64,000 bases of DNA, from contig NC_054535.1 of the NCBI RefSeq assembly GCF_017654505.1, positions 50,700,348 to 50,764,347 on the forward strand, read 5' to 3'. This stretch comes from Polyodon spathula (lineage: Eukaryota > Chordata > Actinopteri > Acipenseriformes > Polyodontidae). The notes beneath the pieces were generated by a model, which saw nothing but the letters and a program-made list of their open reading frames with translations, had not been told where the DNA came from and did no database searches. The number at the start of each line of letters is the position of its first letter. Position 1 is the first letter of the stretch. Below, in pieces: positions 13,124 through 24,469 of this stretch. The translations under genes and the position numbers were made by a program.

Positions 13124-13460
13124 AATCGTCCAGTGTCCCCCTCGGGGAGAACGGAGTGTTGTTGCTTTGACAAAAAAAAAAAAAAAAAAAAAAAAATGCG
13201 TGTAATGTACTCCAAAGGATCGGTTTCAAAACTCGAGTATTGCTTTGCCCGTCGTTTTAGTTGTTATTGTTTCATTGTTTCTCTGTTTGTTTCTTGTTTC
13301 TTTTTTCTTTCTCACTGACTCTCACCACTCTTGCTAATGTTCTGCTCAGCCGAGAACAATTACCATCTTCACTACACTTCCGCGAGGATCTGACGTTTCA
13401 CATGACGTCATACTCAACCCTGGAGCCGCGGGGACCCTCGTCCATAGGTTGCCAGAAAAC
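13124..13460 (-). promoter_or_regulatory. GAK: Probable GAK 5' UTR and promoter, with a CRE site
   Basis: More GC-rich than its surroundings, with several CpG. A perfect CRE palindrome TGACGTCA lies at 13403-13410, with a half-site TGACGTTT at 13391. These are about 280 bp upstream of the GAK start codon. No TATA box is obvious, as is usual for a housekeeping gene. Transcription start not determinable from sequence. Confidence 0.45.
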
Positions 13461-15430
13461 TGTAGCAAGTGAGTTTATTTGTAGAAAGTTACGTAAAAAC
13501 TACACGTTTATGCGGCAATTTTATCAAACGAGTTGATTTTGTAAAAGCAACTTTACATCTTACGATTAGTCAACCAATGAAAAGTCATGAGAAAAGTCAT
13601 GTGACTGGCTATCTCGCCGACAGAAGGCTGAAAAAAATAACGTCAGAGCTGTTTGACGTAGTCAGGTAAAGTCTCATGATCGATTTTTTTAAGGTGGGTA
13701 TTGTGTGTATGTAGGGATATAGACGTTATAGTTAACGAGTGTACACTGTTGGTGGTCTCCATTAACAATACACTTAAATAACTTGGAAGTAATTTATATT
13801 TTAGCTGTAAATAATTTAAGGTAAGCGAAAGAAACCTGTTAAGAAAAGCCAGTGTGTCTAAGGATATGATGTATGACAGAGCGAGAGAACGTTGTGTTTC
13901 GGTAGTCAGTAAAAACTAACAGATGGAGGTTACTGCAGCTTGACATGCTGACATACTACTAGAATTATGTTTGAGTTAAATTAATAAAGACCGTTTGATA
14001 AGTTTTTTTTTTTTTTTTCTCGCGGTAGTAAATTTGATCGTGTTTTCTTTTTTTTTTCGGCAACAGTTTAAATATTGGCTATGTTGTTTCGGGGCTCGTA
14101 AATATACATATATCTGGGTGTATTGTATAATTAAGTAGAAAGGTGTTTCATGAAAGCAGAATCAACATTGTAGAAGCAACAGACTACATTTTCTGGCAGG
14201 ATGTAGATTAGTGTCCCCTCGGTTTAATTCATACAACAGGCTGCTCAGCACCAGTGCCACCAGCGATAAACCAGTCAGCACTACAGGACTGACACGCCTA
14301 AAATGTTAGTGTTTTCTGTTACCTTAATATAAGGTTCTTATTTTAGTCTCATTTTTGGTATTTTCTAAGTGGTGGGGTTGGAATTTTATAAGATTATAAT
14401 CCAAACGACTGTATACCACTGCACTTATTATTTTCAATAGCATCATATGAAGATCATTTGGACATTTTTTTTCATTTTGTTACAACTTATACAGGGGAGT
14501 TTTATGGAAGGAGCTATAACAGATTTAAAAAAAAAAAAAAGTATATGCACAGTTCATAAGGGGAGGCATGGTTCTGGAACAACAGCATCGTTGAACAATG
14601 TTTTTAATTATATTTTAATTTTGTTTAGAAATATTGTAAAGATTTATTGCATTTCATTGTTTTTATTAAATAATTTCGAAACTCTTACAACAAAATGGTA
14701 CCTATTCATTCAGCTTTCCCTAATGAGAGTTTTTTTTTGTGTGTGTTTTAATTAATAAAATGCAGTATGTTTTTCATAAAACTAATAGACTGCTTTTAGC
14801 TATTCATTAAAACACATTTTCTGTACAGGGATGTATACCAGTTAAAGCTCATGTTGACAACATATTACAAATTCATAACTTAATTAAATAATAGTGTATG
14901 TTAAAGTGGACCACATGGTTTCAAAAGTGTGGGTGACATTTTCTATAGCTGGGGCATGCATGACAATTATTCTGTATGTCAATATGTCACAAACAAATAT
15001 AATAAAACGTTGCTTCCCATGTATATCTAATTAAAAGAGCCAAAGATATTCCTGCTGCAATCATTCATAGCAATACATTTTTGGCACAATGTTGTCATGA
15101 GTGATGAGTGTGGCAAATAGCTGTATAATTCAATCGCTTCTGAGTCATAGAATTAGGAAGCCATGACTTCTTTAGTCTTGGAAGAGCACTGAACCTCCGC
15201 TCAGATCGGAGCCTGGGTCAATTTAGTACAACTGGCCCCTGAGGCAGCGTTGAACACTTGAGCGAGGGTGGCCTAATGCACATTAAATGGGAGGTATGAA
15301 AATTGCCCTTTAAAATACATTTCTAGAAACATTGAGGCTTCCCCACACTACTTAAGATAAATACAGTTTTCCATTTTAAGTGATACTAGTACTGTAATGG
15401 TATAAGAAAAAGGCGTTTTTAAAAATTAGT
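13461..15430. other. Intergenic DNA without a recognised gene
   Basis: AT-rich with T runs at 14003-14018. A possible splice donor CAG-GTAAAG occurs at 13664-13672 in a stretch rich in CGTCA words, which could mark an untranslated first exon on the plus strand, but there is no coding support. Nothing else recognised. Confidence 0.4.
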
Positions 15431-15431
15431 T

Positions 15432-15680
15432 TTGGGGGTTCCCGTGTTGCGCATCCGGTCAAAGCACTCCGCATGGAGTGCAGGGTGCGCCCCCATAGCC
15501 TGGAGGTCGCTGGTTCGAGTCCAGGCCATTCTACTGTCAACCGTGGATGGGAGTTCGCAAGGGCGGCGCACAACTGGCCGAGCGCCACCCAGGTGGGGAG
15601 GTCTTATGTCAGCCAGGGTGTCCTCGGCTGACCAAGCACCAGCGACCCCGTGCCTGGTGCGTGGTCGCTGGGGGTTATGA
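15432..15680 (+). mobile_element. tRNA-derived SINE, 5' part
   Basis: A tRNA-like head with an A-box-like word near 15446-15458 (TTGCGCATCCGG) and a perfect B box GGTTCGAGTCC at 15512-15522, the internal RNA polymerase III promoter. It is followed by the body sequence GGCGGCGCACAACTGGCC and GCCAGGGTGTCCTCGGCT. The body word AGGGTGTCCTCGGCT recurs at 40987, where the 3' part of the same family is found. I recall this family from sturgeon DNA. The 3' tail here is replaced by degenerate GACTG-rich repeats leading into the minisatellite. Confidence 0.8.
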
Positions 15681-15699
15681 CTGCTGACGGACCACGATG

Positions 15700-16850
15700 T
15701 CCGTACGACTGGTGACGACGACTGACACAGTCTGACCACGACTGTGACGACCCATTCCTGGCTCACGACTGGGTGCTGACATGACCAGCCTTGACGGTCG
15801 AGACTGGTGCTGACAACTGACCACGTTAGACTGGACTGGTTAGACTGGACATGACCATACCTGGTGCTGACACTGCTGTGATGGTCAGGACTGGTGACTG
15901 ACACATCTGCCACTGACTAAGTGACTGACACTGACCATGTCTGGTAGACTGGTGCTGACACTGCTGGACTGGTAAGACTGGTGCTGACACTGCTGTGACT
16001 GGTCAGACTGGTGCTGACACTGCTGGGACTGGTCAGACTGGTGCTGACACTGCTGCACTGGTAAGACTGGTGCTGACACTGCTGTGACTGGTCAGACTGG
16101 TGCTGACACTGCTGGGACTGGTAAGACTGGTGCTGACACTGCTGGACTGGTAAGACTGGTGCTGACACTGCTGTGACTGGTCAGAATGGTGCTGACACTG
16201 CTGTGACTAGTAAGACTGGTCCTGACACTGCTGGACTGGTTAGACTGGTGCTGACACTGCTGTGACTGGTCAGACTGGTGCTGACACTGGTAAGACTGGT
16301 GCTGACACTGCTCCACTGGAAAGACTGGTGCTGACACTGCTGTGACTGGTCAGACTGGTGCTGACACTGCTGGACTGGTCAGACTGGTCCTGACACTGCT
16401 GGACTGGTCAGACTGGTGCTGACACTGCTGGACTGGTAAGACTGGTGCTGACACTGCTGTGACTGGTAAGACTGGTGCTGACACTGCTGGACTGGTAAGA
16501 CTGGTGCTGACACTGCTGGACTGGTCAGACTGGTGCTGACACTGCTGTGACTGGTCAGACTGGTGCTGACACTGCTGTGACTGGTAAGACTGGTGCTGAC
16601 ACTGCTGGACTGGTAAGACTGGTGCTGACACTGCTGGACTGGTAAGACTGGTGCTGACACTGCTGTGACTGGTAAGACTGGTGCTGACACTGCTGGACTG
16701 GTAAGACTGGTGCTGACACTGCTGGACTGGTCAGACTGGTGCTGACACCGCTGTGACTGGTAAGACTGGTGCTGACACTGCTGGACTGGTCAGACTGGTG
16801 CTGACACTGGTGTAACTAGTAGCAGTGGTACTGACACTGTTGCACTGGTC
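15700..16850. repeat. Minisatellite, 29/30-bp unit, about 30 copies
   Basis: From about 15945 the unit GTGCTGACACTGCTG plus GACTGGTAAGACTG repeats with little divergence to about 16840. Two unit lengths mix: 29 bp (CTGCTGGACTGG) and 30 bp (CTGCTGTGACTGG), with AAGACTG/CAGACTG variants. Upstream (15700-15945) the units are degenerate and of irregular length. Because the units shift the frame, the long minus-strand open frames (repeats of CQHQSYQS or SVSTSLTS) are by-products of the repeat and not a protein. Confidence 0.95.
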
Positions 16851-18180
16851 AGCCTACTCAACACTTTCAATGTGTGAAAAAATGGGGGTGTGTGAAAAAA
16901 CAAATCAATTAAAAATAAAAACCTGAAAAGTCTTCATTAGATAAGCATTCTCCCCCTTTGCTTTGACACGCCTAAAAAAAGCTCAGGTGCAACCAATTGC
17001 CTTCAGAAGTCACAGAATAAGTTAAATGGAAATCATCTGTGTGCAATAAAAGTGGTTCACATGATTTCAGATTAAATACACCTGTCTCTGTAAGGTCCTA
17101 TAGTTGGGTAGTGCATTCAAAGCAAAGATACTACCATAAAGACCAGGAAGCTTCCAAAACAACTCGGATAAAGTTGTGGAAAGGCACAGATCAGGGGAGG
17201 GGTTTAAAAAGATTTCAAAGGCACTGAACATCCCTTGCAGCACAGTCAAGTCGATCATTAAGAAATAGAAGGTATACACCACCACCCAGAATCTGCTAAG
17301 AGCAGGCCGTACTCCCAAACTGAGCAGCCGGGTAAGAAGGGCATTGGTCAGAGAAGCCACTAAGGCCAATGACAACTCTGAAAGACCTACAGCATCCATG
17401 TGTCAACAATAGCTGAGGTACTCCACAAATCTGGCCTGTATGGAAGAGTGGCAAGAAGGAAGCTATTTCTGAAAAAAGCCCATGTAAAATCCCACTTGGA
17501 ATTTATAAAAGACATGTGGGAGACTGAAAAGATGTGGCAAAAAATGTTGTGGTCAGATGAAACAAAAATTGAACTATTTGTCCCAAATGCAAAGCACTGT
17601 CTGGCACAAACCCAACACCGCATATCACCCAGGTAACAACATCCCTACTGTGAAGCATGGTGGTGGCAGCATCACGCTGTGGGGATGCTTTTCATCAGCA
17701 GGGACTGCGAAGCTTGTCAGGGTAGAGGGCAAAATGGATGAAGCTAAAAACAGACAAATCCTTGAAAAAAACTTGCTTTTTAGATATCTTAAAAAACCCT
17801 ATTCTGACCCTACCCATAAGTGGTATTCACCTAGCAGGATAATGATCCCAAGCACACAGCCAACGTGACACTGGAGTGGCTTAAAAATAAGAAAGTGAAT
17901 GTCCTAGAGTAGCCCAGTCAAAGCTTGGACTTGAATCTGATTGAAAATCTGTGGTAAGACTTGAAGATTGCTGTCCTCCAAAGGTGGTTCTACCAAGTAT
18001 AGACTCAGGGTGAATACTTATCTAACCAAGACATTTCTTTTTTTTTTTTTTTTCATTAACTTGTTTCACAAAACAAATTCTCTTGCCTCTTCAAAGTGTT
18101 GAGTAGGTTGTGTAAATCAAATGGGGGGAAAAATCCCATCTAAATGCATCAAGATTTCAGGTTGTAACAAATGTGCCAAG
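16850..18180 (+). mobile_element. Tc1/mariner element, family D
   Basis: The left end CCTACTCAACACTTTCAATG and the right end TTCAAAGTGTTGAGTAGG (about 18093-18110) are imperfect inverted repeats. Size about 1.3 kb with a plus-strand transposase relic inside. It is followed by a 57-bp poly-C tract. A different Tc1 family from element A, although the transposases are clearly related. Confidence 0.8.
17190..17990 (+). pseudogene. Tc1 transposase pseudogene (element D)
   Basis: Recognisable pieces in several frames: FKKISKAL-like and CSTVKSIIKK (helix-turn-helix), [25 protein letters not shown], the [17 protein letters not shown] catalytic block, and after 17840 a shifted SLDLNLIENLW-like end. 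At least four frameshifts and several stops; inactive. The catalytic block and SDETK match the Tc1 DDE transposase family. Confidence 0.8.
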
Positions 18181-18198
18181 ATGAAAGCGAGACACTAC

Positions 18199-18254
18199 CC
18201 CCCGCCCCCCCCCCCCCTCCCCCCCCCACCCCCCCCCCCCCCCCCCCCCCCCCC
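18199..18254. repeat. Poly-C tract
   Basis: About 56 bases of almost pure C (interrupted by G, T and A). Placed just outside the Tc1 element D. Length may be unreliable because long homopolymers are hard to sequence. Confidence 0.9.
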
Positions 18255-18476
18255 AGTTTATTTGTGATTATCCGTGGCGTGTAAACATGTAATTTAAAAC
18301 TTGCTACATATTTCTACTTTTGACATTCACAGGAATGTGGTGTTTATTTAGCAGTTTATGTTCATTGGCTTATATTTGATACAAAGTGTCATTCTTTGTG
18401 GAAAGCAGGTGAAATGTATCAAACTTAACTCGAGGTAGGTATTTATTAGATTTAGTGAGATGCATTTGAACCGATG

Positions 18477-18797
18477 CTCTAAAACCTGGTCCTGGGGACC
18501 CCCTGTGTCATCTGGTTTTCCTTCCAGCTGAGCTTTTAATAACTTAACTAAACCCTTAATTGAACTAATAATTTGAGTAATTCGACCTTTAATTGTTTTC
18601 AGCTCTTAAACAGTTGCAGAGTTCAAGTTATAAAATGTTACAGCTAGCTTGAACTCTGCAGCTGTTTAGAGCTGAAAAACAGTAAAAATGTATAATAAGC
18701 AAATGATCAGTTCGGTTTAAGGTTCTAGTTCAGTAATTGAGATTTGGAATGAAAACCAGCAGACAGGGGGTCACCAGGACCGAGTTTGGAAACCCCT
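18477..18797. mobile_element. Palindromic hAT-like MITE, full length
   Basis: About 320-bp fold-back element. The left end CTGGTCCTGGGGACCCCCTG pairs with the right end ACAGGGGGTCACCAGGACCG. The centre GAGTTCAAGTTATAAAATG is flanked by arms CAGTTGCAGAGTTCAAG and CTTGAACTCTGCAGCTG. No coding content, so non-autonomous. One half of the same family is at 10.5 kb. Confidence 0.75.
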
Positions 18798-19267
18798 TCT
18801 CTGAAATAGTTAAACTGCGTTCTTACCCGTATCTTTTTGTAAGGTCCATGCATGACCATTTTTGCAGTGATCCGAGAGTAGTCTAATGTCCCTAGCTGCT
18901 ACTGTAACAAAAACTAAAATATTTATGCAAATTTCAAGCTTCTTGGACAACAACATAATCTCACATAATCAGCAGCAACGTTGGAAAAAGGCATATTTTC
19001 TGTAAACTATGCAGGACTGATTTTAACAGTGGGACATGGGAGCAAGACTGATGCTTGTGGTAAGCACGAGAGATCAGAAAAACACCAAAAAGCCAGTGGT
19101 GCGCAGAACACCAGCACAAAGTGGACACTGATTTAACATCTCATCCGCAGGATGGAGCGCAGTACAATTATAATTTAAGCATCACCACTGCTTTAGAAAA
19201 TCAGATTGATTGATAACGTGTTTATATACAACAATAGTGTTCATTTAAAATATAAGATAGTTGATAA

Positions 19268-19737
19268 CACTATGTAACACAATTTTTGTTCCTGGGTAGT
19301 AAGTGTTATTTCCTAATTGCTTATGCCTCAAAAGTATAGAAAATGGCTATTATTCCCCACAAACTTTGCTTTTGTGACCAGGACAGGTAAAAAAATATCA
19401 CTGCTGTAAATTTACAGTATAATCGTAAATCTCGAAAAACTACTCACTTCTAAATCTTTTGTAGTCATTTTTGTATTACTTTAGTATAAATACATGTTAA
19501 TTTGGATTCATATGTTGTTTTTTTTCTGACTTTATGTGAGCGAAAATACACAAAAACGCCCGTTTTCTCAGTGGAAATAGTGATATTTTGAAATTGACCT
19601 GTCCTGGTCACAAAAGCAAAGTTTGTGGGGAATAATAGCCATTTTCTATACTTTTGAGGCATAAGCAATTAGGAAATAACACTTACTACCTAGGAACAAA
19701 AAAAAAAAAAAAAAACAAAAAAAACATTGAATGTTAC
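19268..19737. mobile_element. Fold-back MITE, copy 1
   Basis: Ends CACTATGTAACACAATTTTT and (at the right) a GGAACAAAAA-A run-TGTTACAC. The long arms read AAGTGTTATTTCCTAATTGC on the left and GCAATTAGGAAATAACACTT on the right. Arms exceed 120 bp and include CCCCACAAACTTTGCTTTTG. A second copy is at 32304-32745. No ORF of its own; superfamily not determined. Confidence 0.75.
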
Positions 19738-19848
19738 ACGGTTTTATTGATGTTTAAATGAATTGTAATGAATAACGTTGCAAATACCACGTGGTTGTGT
19801 ATTTGGGCTTTATCACGGTATATATTGGGGCTATATCTAATATCGATA

Positions 19849-19850
19849 TA

Positions 19851-19938
<88 letters not shown>
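19849..19938. repeat. (TA)n(TG)n microsatellite
   Basis: About 22 TA units directly followed by about 20 TG units, a compound dinucleotide repeat. Confidence 0.95.
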
Positions 19939-19943
<5 letters not shown>

Positions 19944-20339
19944 TGTTCACGGAGGTCATTCTGTGCACCGACCCGTGAACGCACCCAGTACCAACGCCAA
20001 CTATATGTTTTTCTGTTGTGCAAAATCAACGACAGTTACGTATTGGCTGCTTCCAAATCTGCCACATACAGCTGCAGTACAATAAGAACCACAGGGGCCA
20101 AGAGACCATTTGATTGTGAAGCTTCTCTAGGTTTTTTTTTTCTTTCTATTTTGTTATTTTTCCTTTTTAAAAGCAATTAAAAAGAAGGACCACCGTATCA
20201 CAGTTTAACATTCTACCAGTTAATACAGCGGAATAGTTGTATGCCTTTCTGTAGGTATTCACTTCAGTTCAGGACACAAAGATTTCAGTTTACAAAAGCG
20301 CGCTTATTTTGAAATCACAATGTTGCAGGTATGTTGATA

Positions 20340-21260
20340 CACTTTCAGTAATTAAATACAAATGGAGATGTGAGAGTCTGCGCGATATATTTAAATACGC
20401 AAAATAATTTACAATAAGTAATATATCGTGATACATTTGATATAATTACTGTGCTTGGTAAGGTATTTCGTTTTTATTGATGTCTGTATTTATTTATTTA
20501 TTTATTTATTTATTTATAAGGCACAAAGGGCCTTTTAATGTAACGTACTGTAATGATCCCTTATATATTAATATTAGCTCTGCACCTTTAAGGTTTGGAG
20601 CTCTTGAGAGACTGACATCAAACTCCACCTCCCAACGGAGGAGAGGCAGTGTGTGTGAACAAGTACAGCATGGCGGTTAGTAGTTGTGCAGGGATATGGG
20701 AACTCTTACAGTAATATGCATACATTGGCTATCTGTGGTTTGTGTACTCGATTGTGAGGATGGAGTAACGAAGTATGTGATGGAAAATAAACTGAGGCCT
20801 TTCCGAATATATGGACTAATGCGTATTCACTAAAAGGACAGCTTTCATACAATGTTACTCTGGCAGAAACCTTACAGTACTGTTTCAATTTCAAAATGAA
20901 AGGTTGGTGAATTACAAACTTAACATTTTCCTGTTTACATAAATTCTAAAGTGTTTTGGATACAGTAACGTAGCGCATCCTCCTCTACCTTACTAGTCTC
21001 CCAACAGGGTTTTGCTTCTACCAAATATATTCTATATCCTACTACAACTGCGTACGATTAATTGCTGCAGTGTCATGTGATCACAACATACCTGTCATGT
21101 GATTCAGCCCCAGGGCGGTGGGCTTGTGAGTCAGCAGCATGGAAGCTAGAAGTTTATGTCATTTTCCGAAAACAGAGTCTGATGTACCCATGAACTGATT
21201 TGGAGAGGAATCGTTTTGGACCTCGCTATGCCCAAGAACAAATAGTTCTTAAAGATAATA
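20340..21260 (+). promoter_or_regulatory. CDC37L1: Upstream region of CDC37L1
   Basis: The interval between the last upstream repeat and the CDC37L1 start codon. It holds a (TTTA)n repeat at 20490-20518, a somewhat GC-richer patch at 20580-20690, and near the gene TGTGATTCAGCCCC and TGAGTCAGCA (21130-21140, an AP-1/MAF-like word). At least two short upstream ATG triplets occur before 21261. No clear TATA box. Transcription start not determinable. Confidence 0.35.
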
Positions 21261-21362
21261 ATGGAGTACTGCAAGTGGCGTGACGACGGAACCAGTATGA
21301 TGTCGGATGATGAGGGGCTTGAAGCTGACAGTTCGGCCAGTACCTCCCAGCTACACCAGCAG
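21261..21362 (+). CDS. CDC37L1: CDC37L1 coding exon 1
   Basis: Starts at ATG with MEYCKWRDDG, continues with an acidic stretch MMSDDEGLEAD and ends SASTSQLHQQ before a GTACTT donor, phase 0, 34 codons. The acidic, low-complexity N terminus is what CDC37L1 proteins show before the coiled coil. The ATG context (AATAATGG) is acceptable. The two internal ATGs (codons 13 and 14) are possible alternative starts. This is the least conserved exon, so the start is less certain than the rest of the gene. Confidence 0.75.
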
Positions 21363-22271
21363 GTACTTTTAGTACAGTACGGTACTGGGCAATAAATGTT
21401 AACTTCTTCGTGCTTTTACAGCACACTATGCTGGAACTATCGGGGCTGGGAAAGGGAAGTTTCCATCTAAAAATAATGTAGTTATTAATATACTGTATAT
21501 ATTACAGTAGCTACTGTACTATCGAAAACAGTAGTACATTACACTAGAAGGACAATATTGCATGTGCATACGGTTAAAAAAACAAATACTTTGAATTAAT
21601 AAGCATAATAATAGTACAAACAGAATACATTGTGACGTTTCTTTATCAGTTGCTTATCATAATGTGGTTAAAGTGTTAATTTTTGTTTGGCATCAGGGAA
21701 TGCAGATTGACTATTTAATTTCATATTTAGAATAATACAATAGTTTGCTCTGGCGCCTTCCCAAGACAATCATTACCATATATTCCAGTGCGCGTGGAAG
21801 TGTCTGGCGTATTTTGACGCAGTCAAATTGCATTTATAGCAAAGGTGTCACTCAAAGATGGGTCACTGAACACAACATTTCCTTAACAAAGTACATCAAT
21901 GCATTTGTATGTATTCGTTTGAAAAGACCTTTTAAAAAGAAAATACAGGGTTGGACAACAAATTGTAAACACTTGGCTTTTGCAGCACATATTTGCATGT
22001 ACTCCTCATGTGATGCAAAGAGCATTCCTAACAAGTATTTGTATTTTATAAGATGCAAGTTAGGCCCAGTCGTTATGAAAATAATAGCAGATATCACGTA
22101 GGAGGTATTGGGTTGGCATGTGCGTCTTTATACAAGACTGCACAAATTACTGAGAAAGTGACTGCGTGCACCATTCTGCAAAAAAAAACAATCAAATACA
22201 TAAAAACAATACCTTACATGGTATGTTTGCAAGCCTGAGGTTGTAGGTAAACACATTTTTGCTGCAGTGTT

Positions 22272-22310
22272 GGGGGGTTTTTTGGGGGGGGGGGGGGTGG
22301 GGGGTGGTGG
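22272..22310. repeat. Poly-G rich tract
   Basis: G-rich tract (GGGGGGTTTTTTGGGGGGG...) in CDC37L1 intron 1; simple low-complexity sequence with G-quadruplex potential. Confidence 0.7.
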
Positions 22311-22635
22311 TTGTAGATTAAAGTTATTTAGGGGAGGTGCTTTTGGTAAATTTACTGTTCCAAAAGGATCGGGGCATTTTTGTAGGAAGTCCAAGTGTAA
22401 CAGTCAGTCAGACTATCTGAAAATAAAGCATTCCAATTGAGAGCTTTAGGTAGTGGTGGTAGTATATTTTAGTTTAGTTTTGTTTAGTTTAGTTTATTCA
22501 TTTTGTGCCTGCAGGACCAGCACAGGTACATCCCAGTAATGCAAGCACTAATACAAAGAGAGAGCTAAGTAGACCATACTCAGTAATAACAATAAAATCC
22601 AAACAATTCCTATACATCCTATACATCCAAATATG

Positions 22636-22637
<2 letters not shown>

Positions 22638-22705
<68 letters not shown>
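22638..22705. repeat. (TA)n microsatellite
   Basis: About 34 TA units that abut the terminal inverted repeat of the Tc1 piece on the right. Confidence 0.95.
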
Positions 22706-22709
<4 letters not shown>

Positions 22710-24004
22710 CCTATAGAAAGTCTACACCCCCTTGAACTTTTTTCACATTTTGTTGTGTCAGTGCCTCAGAGTTTCATACATTTAAGTGAGGATTTTTTCC
22801 ACTTATCTACACACCATACTCCACACTGTTAAGGGGGAAAAAAGTTTTTTATTGAGAAAAAAAATATATATTAAAAATACAAAACTGAAAGATCATAGTT
22901 GGGTAAGTCTCCACCCCACTGAGTTAGTACTTGGTGGAAGCACCTTTGGCAGCAATTACAGCTGTGAGTCTGTTGGGATAGGTCTCTACTAACTTTGCAC
23001 ACCTAGATTTGGCAGTATTTGACCATTCTTCTTTACAAAACTGTTCAAGCTCTGTCAGGTTCCTTGGGGAGCATTGATGGACAGCAATCTTCAAGTCATG
23101 CCACAAATTTTCGATTGGGTTTAGGTCAGGGCTCTGACTGGACCACTCAGGGACATTTACCTTTTTTTTTTCCTTAGCCACTCCAGTGTAGCTTTGGGTT
23201 GTTGTCATGCTTTAAGGTGAACTTCTGTCCCAGTTTCAGCTTTCTTGCAGAGGGCAGCAGGTTTTCCTCAAGGACTTCTCTGTACTTTGCTCCATTCATT
23301 TTCCCTTCTATCCTGACAAGTGCCCCAGTCCCTGCCGATGAGAAACATCCCCATAACATGATGCTGCCACCAACGTGCTTCACAGAAGGGATGGTGTTCT
23401 TTGGGTGATGTGCTATGTTGGGTTTGCGCCAAACATAACTCTTTGCATTTAGGCCAAAATGTTCCATTTTAGTTTCGTCAGACCACAAAACTCTTTGCCA
23501 CATGGCTACAGAATCTCTTGAGTGTTTTTTTTTTTTTTTTTTTTTTTGCATACTTCAAACGGGATTCAAGGTGGGCTTTCTTGAATAATGGCTTCCTTCT
23601 TGCGACCCTACGGTACAGGCCAGATTTGTGGAGTGCTTGGGATATTGTTGTCACATGCACACTTTGACCAGTCATGGCCATAAAAGCCTGTAGCTCTTGC
23701 AAAGTTTCCATTGGCCTCTTGGTAGCCTCTCTGATCAGTCTCCTTCTTGCTCGGTCATCCAGTTTGGAGGGATGGCCTGATCTAGGCAGGGTCTTGGTGG
23801 TGCCATACACCTTCCACTTCTTAATAATCGTCTTGACCGTGCTCCAAGGGATATTCAAGGCCTTTGATATTTTTTTATACCCATCCCCTGATCTGTGCCT
23901 TTCAACAACTTTGTCCCGGAGTTCTTTTGAAAGCGCCTTGGTTCTCATGGTTGAGTCTTTGCTTTGAAATGCACTACCCAGCAGAGGGAACCTACAGGAA
24001 CTGC
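22706..24004 (-). mobile_element. Tc1/mariner element, family A, left portion
   Basis: Begins at GTGCCTATAGAAAGTCTACA (the terminal repeat of family A) and matches 7602-8770 up to GGGAACCTACAGGAACTGCT. It then stops abruptly at about 24004, before the 5' end of the transposase transcript side. The missing end is found, again as a partial copy, at 27047-27383 behind CDC37L1 exon 4. Confidence 0.85.
22924..23948 (-). pseudogene. Tc1 transposase pseudogene (best-preserved copy)
   Basis: Read on the minus strand the start is MRTKALSKELRDKVVERHRS, then the paired-like helix-turn-helix (YKKISKALNIPWSTVKTII), the GRPR-like stretch (RSGHPSKLDDRARRRL), [43 protein letters not shown] and a final SPDLNPIENLWHDLK. 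These are the domains of a Tc1 DDE transposase in the right order, about 340 residues. A T run (23527-23547), a frameshift near 23190 and a shortened HDNNPK segment split it into three open frames, so it is inactive. Confidence 0.88.
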
Positions 24005-24469
24005 TTGGTCTTTAAACACCCACACGTAACACAAACACAATCACAAGTCCACAGTGAGTGCTACAATGCTCATGGTGCAAATACAGTTAATCATGAACAT
24101 TGGTGCAGTGATGTCTTGTTAAGTGCTGGCCTTTGGCAACAGCTCCAGATCGTGTTAGCCATCTAATAACAACAAGCAAGCAATTTTTAGACACGACAAA
24201 CAAACAAAACACTCACGATAACATGATTTCCATTACACAAGAGTAGATGTTAAAACTTCATGCTGTGTTACGTCCCCTTTGTACAGTCAATATGACCCCT
24301 TGGTTGAGTGCAACCCCTCCTCCAATCCACAACTGCCACATAGTTTCCCTTCTGGGTCAATGATTTAATGTACAGTAGCTCTGCCCCCTTTCTAGATGGC
24401 CATCTGCCATCTAACCCTGGGAATTAATTGTCTGGCCATCCACTCCAGGGCACTCTGTACTTTTTTCAA

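Larger units (their letters stand above)
18880..20330 (+). pseudogene. BED-type zinc-finger transposase relic, copy 2, interrupted
   Basis: 18905-19120 matches 3728-3930 almost base for base (including FCKLCRTDFN and, after the same frameshift, VGHGSKTDACGKHERS). 20038-20330 matches 4300-4560. Between the two matched parts lie the MITE at 19268-19737 and a TA/TG microsatellite, so the copy was interrupted after duplication. The shared frameshift means the common ancestor was already inactive. Confidence 0.5.

Noticed and set aside
15885..16690. Long minus-strand open frames with Gln/Ser-rich repeats
   Set aside because: They are translations of the 29/30-bp minisatellite; several overlapping frames are open at once and units shift the frame.
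15945..16842. CRISPR-like array
   Set aside because: Units are contiguous without unique spacers, in a vertebrate genome.
19791..20180. 129-codon frame of repeated Ile-Tyr and Val-Cys
   Set aside because: Translation of the TA/TG microsatellite.
21226..21426. Minus-strand frame overlapping CDC37L1 exon 1
   Set aside because: Shadow of the coding exon and its donor region.
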